From positions 1 to 13,041 of the forward strand of contig CAYLZO010000152.1 of assembly GCA_964387775.1 (NCBI GenBank): a DNA stretch of 13,041 nucleotides, read 5' to 3'. Below, piece by piece: positions 5,736 through 12,035 of the stretch. The notes under the pieces are model-generated. The model saw only the letters and a list, made by a program, of their open reading frames with translations. It did no database searches and was not told the DNA's origin. Position numbers and translations under genes: made by a program. The number at the start of each line of letters is the position of its first letter. The first letter of the stretch is position 1. The DNA is from CAYLZO01 sp964387775. GTDB lineage: Bacteria; Chloroflexota; Anaerolineae; JAAYZQ01.

Positions 5736-6827
5736 ATGGCGGCGAATCCGTCCCAAGAAAAGCGCAACCGCATCCTGTCGTGGATCATCAACCTAGCCGG
5801 CGTGCTGGCCTTTGGCCTGGTCCTCTACCTGGGCGGCGTCCGGGCCTGGCAGCAGATCGTCCGGCCGGCCTGGGGCTACTTTGTCGGCGCCCTGGCCGCC
5901 GCGCTGCTGTGGAACCTGCTGGCCGCCTACCGCTGGGGCCTGATCGCCGACGAGGTCACGGGCGCCGGGCCGGGCTGCCCGCTGCGTTACTACTTTACTT
6001 ACCACATGATCGGCATGATGACGGGCCAGGTCGTGCCCATCACCGTGGGCATGCTGGGCGGCCGGCCGGTGGCGCTCAGTTTATCGCGCGAGGTGTCGCT
6101 GCGGCGGGCGGGCCTGTCGGTCCTACTCGACAAAGCCTTTGACCTGCTCCTGGCCGTGCTGCTGATCGGGCCGGTGGTCCTGTTTTTAGCCAAGGCCACG
6201 GGGTTGTTCTTCACCCTGGGGTTGATGGGCCTCATGGCCGGACTCGGGGCGCTGGCCGTGGGCGGGCTCTACGAGTGGGGCGTCCGTTGGTTCGGCGGCC
6301 AGGCCGCCCGTCTGGCCACGCTCCTGGCCCGTGTGCCCCTGGTCGGCGCGCGGCTGGTGCGCCGCTTGCCCCAACAGCTCGAACGCCTGTCCACCGAGAC
6401 CTTGCTGACCAACCGCTCGGCCGTGCGCTCCTTTGCACTCACAGTGGTCATGTACGGCTTGCTGGCTGCCCGACTGATCCTCATCGCCCGGGCGCTCCGC
6501 CTGGAGATCCCCTGGTATTTGTTCGTCATGGGCATCTGCGCCGCCCAACTGGCCCTCATCTTTTCGGTGACGCCCGGCTCGCTGGGCTTCCTGGAGGCGG
6601 GCTGGGGGGCGGTGTTGGGCCTGGCGGGCCTTTCCCAGGACCAGATCGTCCTCTTTCTCATTGCCCGGCGGGCGTACGTGCTCGTCTTTTCCGCCATGGG
6701 GACGCTGCTGGCCTTTGCCTGGATCGGCGAGAGTCCGGCCCGGCTGTTCCGCGCGGTGCTCAGCGCCTCCCGCCGGCCGGCCGAGGCGCCGTCTCAGAAC
6801 GGGAGCCCCCAGGTCACCGTCAAATAG
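5736..6827 (+). CDS. UPF0104 / lysylphosphatidylglycerol synthase TM-region-type membrane protein
   Basis: 363 aa multi-pass inner-membrane protein with about 8 hydrophobic segments. It resembles the flippase-like transmembrane region of MprF and the stand-alone UPF0104 family. Visible family features are a TGQVVPITVGMLGGRP loop (96-111), the SVLLDKAFDLL helix (128-138, cf. family DR-FDLL), and the C-terminal TPGSLGFLEAGWGAVL motif (279-294, cf. PGGLGxxE) followed by ARRAYVLVFSAMG. There is no C-terminal aminoacyl-transferase domain, so lipid aminoacylation is not expected; a role in moving lipids or glycolipids is possible, with substrate unknown. ATG 5736 is chosen because AAAGGA (5718-5723) precedes it by 12 nt. 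The open frame upstream runs through the hairpin repeat and looks non-coding. Its end overlaps the convergent DUF2085 gene by 34 bp. Confidence 0.9.
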   Translation: MAANPSQEKRNRILSWIINLAGVLAFGLVLYLGGVRAWQQIVRPAWGYFVGALAAALLWNLLAAYRWGLIADEVTGAGPGCPLRYYFTYHMIGMMTGQVVPITVGMLGGRPVALSLSREVSLRRAGLSVLLDKAFDLLLAVLLIGPVVLFLAKATGLFFTLGLMGLMAGLGALAVGGLYEWGVRWFGGQAARLATLLARVPLVGARLVRRLPQQLERLSTETLLTNRSAVRSFALTVVMYGLLAARLILIARALRLEIPWYLFVMGICAAQLALIFSVTPGSLGFLEAGWGAVLGLAGLSQDQIVLFLIARRAYVLVFSAMGTLLAFAWIGESPARLFRAVLSASRRPAEAPSQNGSPQVTVK

Positions 6828-7618
6828 CCCCGGAACAGGACCATGGCCGTGATCAGGAGAATTGCCATCGCCGTGCCCACCGTCAGTGGCACCAGGGCCT
6901 GTCGCCAGGTGCGGGCATAACCCTCCCGGCCCAGCAGCACGGTGGCGATCATCGAGTTGATGAGGACCAACAGGACGACGACGCCCAGCGTGCTGAGGAT
7001 GGCCAGCGGATAGAGCAGAGCATCGATCTCGGCCGAGATGACGAGGACGAGCAGGGCCAGCACCGGCAGGAGGGCCAGCAACTCCCAGACGTTTTTGATG
7101 ACCCGCTCCCTCGAGGATTTTCGCCACAGGGTAAAGTTAAAGATGGGAAAGGCAAAACTGACGAGGGTCAGGCCATTGAGCAGGCCCGTCGTCAGCCGCA
7201 GCCAGTTGCGCGGCTCGTAGAGGTGGGGCGCGTTGGGGAAGAAGGTCAGGTACGAGTTCAGGCCGTCGAATCCCCAGAATCCGGTAAAGACCAATAGAAT
7301 ACCCAAAACGGCGACGGGGGGTAGCCTCGAAGCCCGGTGGCGGCGCAGCAGGAGCATCGCCGCCAGGCCGACGACCGCGCCCAGAAAAGTCCCCGTGCAG
7401 CGGGCGCAGAGGGGCAGGGCCCGCCCGCCCAGGATAAACGAGCGCTCGGCGATGCGGTGGCAGACGGCGTAGGCCACCACGTCGCTCTTGCCCAGCACCG
7501 TCGAGGGGGGCAGATAGACAAACATGACGATGACCAAGATGGACAGGGCCACGGCGACCAGGCTCAGGCGCGGCCTGGGCGGCGACGTGGGTTCTACCGT
7601 TGTCGTTTCCGACTCCAA
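6794..7618 (-). CDS. DUF2085 family integral membrane protein
   Basis: 274 aa with about six membrane helices, function unknown. The DUF2085 hallmark is in the first third: AVCHRIAERS (C53, H54, R55), then PLCARCTGTFLG (C71, R73, C74, T75, G76) and FWGFDGLNSYL (114-124). The conserved Cys/His residues near the membrane surface could bind a metal or heme-like ligand, but no experiment is known to me. The start is a TTG at 7618-7616: an AAAGGA site (7631-7626 on the minus strand) lies 7 nt upstream, and no in-frame ATG exists at a suitable place. A promoter is seen at 7654-7682. It converges with the UPF0104-type gene and overlaps its end by 34 bp, so the two transcripts are antisense to each other there. 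Confidence 0.9.
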   Translation of the reverse strand: MESETTTVEPTSPPRPRLSLVAVALSILVIVMFVYLPPSTVLGKSDVVAYAVCHRIAERSFILGGRALPLCARCTGTFLGAVVGLAAMLLLRRHRASRLPPVAVLGILLVFTGFWGFDGLNSYLTFFPNAPHLYEPRNWLRLTTGLLNGLTLVSFAFPIFNFTLWRKSSRERVIKNVWELLALLPVLALLVLVISAEIDALLYPLAILSTLGVVVLLVLINSMIATVLLGREGYARTWRQALVPLTVGTAMAILLITAMVLFRGYLTVTWGLPF

Positions 7619-7653
7619 TGAGACATCCTTTCCAGCGCATTTTGACGGGGGCG

Positions 7654-7682
7654 ATTATACCCCACTTCTCCGGATTTGACCA
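7654..7682 (-). promoter_or_regulatory. Promoter of the DUF2085 gene
   Basis: On the minus strand: -35 TGGTCA (7682-7677, four of six consensus bases), 17-bp spacer, -10 TATAAT (7659-7654, perfect). It is back to back with the plus-strand promoter at 7712-7720. Confidence 0.75.
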
Positions 7683-7711
7683 GCCGGCCATTTTCGGCAG
7701 AAGCCAAATCG

Positions 7712-7720
7712 TGGTACAAT
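7712..7720 (+). promoter_or_regulatory. Extended -10 promoter of the nucleotidyltransferase remnant
   Basis: TGG-TACAAT (7712-7720) is an extended -10 element. The -35 region (about 7691-7697, TTTTCGG) is weak. It lies about 30 bp before the GTG start of the nucleotidyltransferase remnant, so the remnant may still be transcribed. Confidence 0.5.
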
Positions 7721-7748
7721 GCGGATGGTGGGAAGGGAGATGTGAATT

Positions 7749-8057
7749 GTGAATCAGGATCCATACAGTGACCTGCGCCAAAATGAAAAGGCAGCTTTGA
7801 CGGCGTTTCTGGCCCGCTTGCAGCAGCACTACGCCGGACAGGTTTTGTCCGTGGTTCTCTTTGGCTCCAAGGCCCGGGGGGACTCGCTGCCAGGTGCTTC
7901 AGAATCGCGGATCTGCAGAAAAACACGGATTGGACTCGTTGAATTGGACCACATAGTTCATCTGCTTCGGAAAAATCCGCGAGTTTCTGTTGATCCGCGG
8001 CTCTTCCGCCCGGCGACCATAAAAGTGTCCGGTAGTGAAAAAAGGAATACGGTATGA
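7749..8057 (+). pseudogene. Truncated MNT-type nucleotidyltransferase (antitoxin-like)
   Basis: The first 46 residues are a good minimal-nucleotidyltransferase N-terminus. An amphipathic helix (LRQNEKAALTAFLARLQQHY) is followed by VVLFGSKARGDS (35-46), the GSxARGDS nucleotide-binding motif. In intact proteins this is followed at once by the catalytic D-x-D (SDIDLLV-like). Here homology stops at about 7886 and the frame runs into unrelated repeat DNA, so both catalytic aspartates are missing and the remaining frame is junk. The start is GTG 7749 with a GGGAG site about 9 nt upstream. In MNT/HEPN modules the MNT enzyme modifies and silences a HEPN RNase toxin; a piece of a HEPN gene lies just downstream (8054-8212). 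The pair is clearly broken. Confidence 0.85.
7906..7999. mobile_element. 94-bp MITE-like hairpin element inserted in the MNT/HEPN locus
   Basis: Left arm 7906-7931 and right arm 7974-7999 are imperfect inverted repeats, 21 of 26 positions complementary. Each begins or ends with CGCGGATC/GATCCGCG and carries a second inner CGGATT/AATCCG block. About 42 bp separate the arms and no protein is encoded. The repeated ATCCGCG words resemble dispersed repeats common in environmental bacterial genomes (general knowledge, not searched). It lies exactly where the MNT and HEPN coding homology is lost. No clear target-site duplication is visible. Confidence 0.65.
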
Positions 8058-8212
8058 TGTACACTGATGCGCGGGAAGACAGAGAACTGAGCGACTACGA
8101 ATTGCTTTTTATACCCGCGCGGGAGATGGCTGAAGCACGAGTTGCAGAGGCCAAGCAGTTTGTAGCGCGTATTGCGGCTTTTATCAAGGACAGTCTCTCT
8201 ACCAATGGATAG
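8054..8212 (+). pseudogene. C-terminal fragment of a HEPN (UPF0332-like) protein
   Basis: An open frame of 52 aa begins ATGATG after an AAAGGAA site. Its sequence, EDRELSDYELLF... followed by MAEARVAEAKQFVARIAAFI, matches the last third of HEPN/UPF0332 proteins: an R-x-x-(A/S)DY segment, then a long helix with A-x-x-F-V. Intact proteins are about 130 aa, so roughly the first 80 residues, including most of the helical bundle, are absent. HEPN proteins are often RNases that pair with MNT nucleotidyltransferases; the MNT remnant just upstream supports this assignment. The good ribosome-binding site means the fragment might still be translated, but it cannot form a full HEPN fold. Short and weakly conserved, so the family call is moderate. 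Confidence 0.65.
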
Positions 8213-8262
8213 TGACCTTGCTTTTTAGCAGCGGAGTTCCCCTTGCCGATCCTACGTGACAT

Positions 8263-8434
8263 ACCTAACCCGGTCAGAGCCGGAACCAAAAAGGGCCAAT
8301 GCCGCCCCAAAATCCTTGCTCAATGTACCAGGATTTCGTTGGTTAGGCCCTAACCCGGTCAGAGCCGGAACCAAGAGGGCAAAATGCTGTCCACAGAATC
8401 CTTGTGCAATGTGTCAGGATTTCTTGGGTTAGGC
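8263..8434. repeat. Two tandem ~85-bp repeats with inverted ends
   Basis: Copy 1 is 8264-8348 and copy 2 is 8349-8434. The first 26 bases (CCTAACCCGGTCAGAGCCGG, then AACCAA) are identical. The right parts share AATCCTTG, CAATGT, CAGGATTTC and GGTTAGGC, while the middle differs. Each unit has inverted ends (CCTAAC with GTTAGG; 8 bp in copy 2) plus small internal hairpins (ATCCT/AGGAT; GGGC/GCCC in copy 1). Six further bases (CCTATA) after copy 2 may be the stub of a third. The outer ends fit integron R'' (ACCTAAC, 8263-8269) and R' (GTTAGGC, 8342-8348 and 8428-8434) boxes, but no internal L boxes pair, so attC is not called. Copy 2 runs into the B12-activation gene and seems to have replaced its start. 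Confidence 0.85.
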
Positions 8435-9075
8435 CCTATAGCCATCAGCACAGAAGAGATTCTGACCACCCGGGGCCGCCGACCGCCCCGGCCCGAGATG
8501 GTCCGCGACGCCGAGGCGGCCATCGCCCTGGGCGCGACCTCGTGGCAGCCGGCAGCCCTCTACGACTGGTTCGACGTCCAGGCCGTGGACGGCGAGCGCG
8601 TCACCCTCGCGGCCCCCGGCGGCGAGACGAGCCTGCGCCTCGGCCCCGCCGGCGGGCCCTGGTCAGCGTCGCCACCATCGGCCCGGCCCTGGAGCAGCGG
8701 GTCCACGAACTGCAAGCCGGCCGCGAGGCGCTGGGCGCCTACCTGCTCGACAGCGCCGGCGTGGTGGCCCTGGGCGCCGTCGGCGAAGCCATGCGCTGCC
8801 TGGCCGAGGAGGCCGCCGCCGAGCGGGGCTGGGGCGTCAGCCCCTCGCTCAGTCCCGGTTCGCTGGTCGGCTGGCCGCTGCGGGGCCAGCGGGAGCTCTG
8901 TGCCCTGCTGCCCCTGGACGAGATCGGCGTGCGGCTCAACAGCCACTGCGTGCTAGAGCCCCACAAGTCGGTCTCGGCCCTCATCGGCCTGGGGCCGGAC
9001 TACGAGTCGGGGCACGTGGGGTCGGTGTGCAAGTATTGCGCCTTGCAGGATACGTGCTGGCGGCGGCGGGGGTGA
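8384..9075 (+). pseudogene. B12-dependent methionine synthase activation-domain protein, frameshifted
   Basis: Two frames together give one protein. The front half reads in one frame to about 8650 (ISTEEILTTRGRRPPRPEMV..., then LRLGP). The back half continues in another frame from about 8650 to the stop at 9075 (ALVSVATIGPALEQRV, then SLSPGSLVGWPLRGQ, IGVRLNSHCVLEPHKSVSALIG). The latter is the AdoMet-binding activation domain of MetH, which reactivates oxidised cob(II)alamin by reductive methylation. The C-terminus has C-x2-C-x5-C (CKYCALQDTC), a possible metal or Fe-S site seen in stand-alone members. The switch needs a one-base loss or gain in the GC-rich run 8642-8656, real or an assembly error. 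The only start codons (ATG 8384, TTG 8402, GTG 8411) lie inside the tandem repeat, so the native start is lost. A HyuA-like gene follows 131 bp later. Confidence 0.82.
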
Positions 9076-9109
9076 TTGGACGAGATAGGTCACTGACAGC
9101 GTAACTGTC

Positions 9110-9189
9110 CCCCTCACCCCAACCCTCTCCCCCGAGGGAGAGGGAGCTTATTCCCCTCCCTTGGGGGAGGGGCAGGGGGAGGGGGGGGG
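9110..9189. repeat. C/G-rich double-hairpin intergenic repeat
   Basis: Two perfect hairpins stand side by side: CCCTCTCCC (9123-9131) with GGGAGAGGG (9136-9144), loop 4; and CCCCTCCC (9153-9160) with GGGAGGGG (9165-9172), loop 4. A 9-G run follows (9181-9189). The CCCTCACCCCAACCCTCTCCC type of sequence is a familiar dispersed repeat in many bacteria (general knowledge). No T-tract follows, so it is a poor terminator. It fills the space between the B12-activation gene and the HyuA-like gene. Confidence 0.75.
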
Positions 9190-9206
9190 ATTGGGGGAGT
9201 GGGTGG

Positions 9207-11257
9207 ATGACGATTGCGTTGGGGATTGATACGGGCGGGACGTATACCGACGCCGCCCTGGTGGATTACGACAGCGGGCGGGTGCTGTGCGCGGCCAAGG
9301 CGCTGACGACGCGCCGCGACCTCTCTATCGGCATCGGCGGGGCCATCGACGCCGCCTTTGCCCGGCCGGAAGCGCCCGCGCCGGGCGACGTAGACCTGGT
9401 GGCCCTGTCTACCACGCTGGCAACCAACGCCATCGTCGAGGGCCAGGGCAGCCGGGTGTGCCTGATCCTCATCGGCTACGACCCGGCCCTGATCCGCCAG
9501 TACAGCTTTGAGGACGAGCTGGTCACGGACGACGTGGTCTATCTGGCCGGCGGGCACGACATCCACGGCGACGAGGTGGCGCCCCTCGACGAGGCGGCCC
9601 TGCGCCGGGCGGTGCTGGCCCGTCTGGGCCGGGTCGAGGCCTTTGGGGTGTCGGGCTATTTCGGCGTGCGCAACCCGGCCCACGAGATCCGCGCCCGGGA
9701 GATGATCGAAGAACTCACGAACTTACCCGTCACCTGCGGCCACGAGCTGACGACGCGCCTCAACTCGGTGCGGCGGGCGACGACGGTGGCCCTCAACGCC
9801 CGGCTGGTGCCCTTGCTGCGCGAGCTCATCGGCACGCTGCGCGATACGCTGGCGGCGCGGGGCCTGGGCGTGCCGCTGATGGTCGTCAAGGGCGACGGCT
9901 CGCTGGTGCGGGCCGAATGGGCGCTGCGGCGGCCCATCGAGACGATCCTGTCGGGGCCGGCGGCCAGCGCCGTGGGCGCCTGGCACCTGGCGGCTCAAGC
10001 CGGGACCGAGTTTGAGAATGACACGCTGCGGAGTACCGCCCCTGCGGTGTGGGCCATCGACGTGGGCGGCACGACGACCGACATCGCCGCCCTGCGCGAG
10101 GGCCGCCCCCGGCTCAACCCCGAGGGCGCCCAGGTGGGCCGCTGGCGGACGATGGTCGAGGCGGTAGACGTGCACACCGTGGGCCTGGGCGGCGACAGCC
10201 ACGTGCGCGTTACAGATGACCGAAGGCTGGAAATCGGCCCGCGGCGGGTCGCGCCCCTGAGCCTGCTGGTCGCGCAGCACCCGTCGGTGCTGGCCGACCT
10301 GGAGAGCCAGGCCGCCGTGCCGCCCCGCTTTGAGGTGGCCGCCGAGTTTCTGCTGCCCCGCCGCAAGCCGGCGCGCCCCCTGGACGACGAGGAGCAGGCC
10401 ATCTGGGATATGGTCGCGAGCGGCCCGGTCTCGCTTTCGGCGCTGGTGCGTGAGGCGCGCTACGGGGCGCTGGTCCTGCGCCGCGTCGAGCACCTGGTGG
10501 CCGAGCGACTGGTGCTGCGCGCCGGGTTCACGCCCACCGACGCGCTCCACGCCCTGGGCCAACTCGACTTGTGGCACGCCGGGGCCGCCCGGCTGGGCGC
10601 CGAGATCCTGGCCGCCCAGGCCCGCCGCCAGGCCGACGACCTCTGTCGCGCCGTCGTGCAAGGCGTCTCCGACCGGGCGGCGACGGCGCTGGTGACGAAG
10701 GCTATCGCTGACGAGGTCCGCCCGAGCGGCGGCGCGCACACGCCCGCCTGGGACGAGGAGCCGACGGCGGCCCTGCTGCTGGCCCGCGCGCTCCAACCCG
10801 CAGACGAGTCCGCGCTCGATTGCACGCTGACGCTGCGCCACCCGCTGGTGGCCATCGGCGCGCCGGTGGAGGCCTATCTGCCCCGCGTCGCGAAGCAGTT
10901 GCACACCCGGCTGGTCATCCCGCCCCACGCCGAGGTGGCCAACGCCGTGGGGGCCGTGGCCGGCGGCGTGGTCCAGCGCCAGCGGGTGCTCATCACCCCG
11001 CTGGAGGAGGGCGGCGCGCTGCGCGTCCACCTGCCGGAGGGCGTGCGCGATTTCCACGACCGGGAAGCGGCCGTGGCCTTTGCCCGGCGGACGATGGAGG
11101 GCTGGCTGGCCGACCTGGCCCGGCAAGCGGGGGCCGACCAGGTCGAGGTGCAGATGGTCCGTGAGGACAAGGAGGTGGGGGTCAAGGCCGGCTGGGGCGG
11201 CACGCTCTACCTGGGCACCGAGCTGACCTTCACCGCCGCCGGCCGGCCGAGTCCGGC
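9207..11257 (+). CDS. HyuA-like hydantoinase/oxoprolinase-family ASKHA ATPase (3' end in gap)
   Basis: 683 residues visible before the N gap. The N-terminal Hydant_A_N domain begins with GIDTGGTYTD (6-15), the phosphate loop of the ASKHA fold. The main HyuA domain contains the second phosphate motif AIDVGGTTTD (283-292). Residues about 388-445 look like a winged-helix insert. The end (IPPHAEVANAVGAVAGGVV, then GWGGTLYLGTELTFTA) is normal for the family's C-terminus, so only a short tail is probably missing. HyuA proteins are ATP-dependent 5-oxoprolinase/hydantoinase subunits that normally need a HyuB partner; none is visible here. This shorter, partnerless type next to a MetH-activation protein suggests a corrinoid-related role rather than hydantoin hydrolysis (inference). 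GGGAG (9195-9199) precedes ATG 9207 by 7 nt. Confidence 0.93.
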
Positions 11258-11357
11258 NNNNNNNNNNNNNNNNNNNNNNNNNNNNNNNNNNNNNNNNNNN
11301 NNNNNNNNNNNNNNNNNNNNNNNNNNNNNNNNNNNNNNNNNNNNNNNNNNNNNNNNN
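11258..11357. other. Assembly gap (100 N)
   Basis: Exactly 100 N, the conventional placeholder for a gap of unknown size. It hides the end of the HyuA-like gene and the first base of the next start codon. The frame reading through the N into TGA at 11358 is an accident of the placeholder length, not evidence of a stop. Confidence 0.99.
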
Positions 11358-11992
11358 TGAAAAAGTTTATCGCCGTGGCGGGCAACGTGGGCGTCGGCAA
11401 GTCGACGCTGACCGAGCTGTTGAGCGAGTACCTCTGCTGGGAGCCGTTCTTTGAGGCCGTGGACGACAACCCCTACCTGGCCGATTTCTACAAGGACATG
11501 CACACCTGGGCCTTTCACTCCCAGATCTATTTCCTGTCGCGGCGGCTGGGCCACCACCGCCAGATCGTCGACCGGCCGGGCACCGTGGTCCAGGACCGCA
11601 GCGTCTACGAGGACGCCGAGATTTTCGCCCGCAACCTCTACCTGCAGGGCAACATGGACGCGCGCGACTGGCAGAGCTATTGGGACCTGTACCAGACGGT
11701 CATTACCATTTTGCCGCCGCCCGACCTGGTGATCTATCTCCAGGCGTCGGTGCCGGTGTTGCAAGACCGCATCCGCCGCCGGGGCCGCGACTATGAGCAG
11801 GAGATCGCCGTCGAGTACCTGACGCAGCTCAACGAGCTGTACGACGCCTGGGTGGAGGGCTTTACGCTCTGCCCGGTGCTGACGGTGCCCACCGACGACC
11901 TGAATTTCGTGGCGGTCAACAGCCACCTGGAGCTGATCGCCAGCCGGGTGCTGGACAAGCTGCACGGGAAGGAGGTGGTGGTGTTTGAGTGA
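11357..11992 (+). CDS. Deoxynucleoside kinase (dAdo/dGuo kinase family)
   Basis: 211 aa if the hidden base 11357 completes NTG to a start codon; the sequence then reads KKFIAVAGNVGVGKST from residue 2. The P-loop is GNVGVGKST (9-17). FEAVDDNPYLADFYKD (32-47) holds the probable catalytic acid E33. VQDRSVYEDAEIFA (78-91) is the DRS motif of the dNK family, and RIRRRGRDYEQEI (138-150) is the Arg-rich lid. Length matches bacterial deoxyadenosine/deoxyguanosine kinases, which phosphorylate deoxynucleosides at the 5' position in the salvage pathway in the cytosol. The exact base preference cannot be read from sequence alone. It converges with the integron integrase; 43 bp, including a 10-G run, separate the stops. 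Whether it forms an operon with the HyuA-like gene is unknown because of the gap. Confidence 0.93.
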   Translation, partial: XKKFIAVAGNVGVGKSTLTELLSEYLCWEPFFEAVDDNPYLADFYKDMHTWAFHSQIYFLSRRLGHHRQIVDRPGTVVQDRSVYEDAEIFARNLYLQGNMDARDWQSYWDLYQTVITILPPPDLVIYLQASVPVLQDRIRRRGRDYEQEIAVEYLTQLNELYDAWVEGFTLCPVLTVPTDDLNFVAVNSHLELIASRVLDKLHGKEVVVFE

Positions 11993-12035
11993 GGGGGGGG
12001 GGACGGATGGCATGGAGCGGGTATCAGAGATCCGG

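Noticed and set aside
8263..8434. CRISPR array
   Set aside because: The repeated units are ~85 bp, directly abutting, with no spacers and only two copies; CRISPR repeats are 23-47 bp with regular unique spacers.
9723..11126. Long minus-strand open frame (467 aa) inside the HyuA-like gene
   Set aside because: GC-rich antisense shadow: His/Gly/Arg/Gln-rich with no family motif, while the plus strand encodes clear ASKHA motifs.
9207..11360. A complete 717-aa HyuA-like ORF ending at TGA 11358
   Set aside because: The last 34 codons are N; the stop is only in frame because the gap was set to 100 bases. The gene is annotated as partial to 11257.
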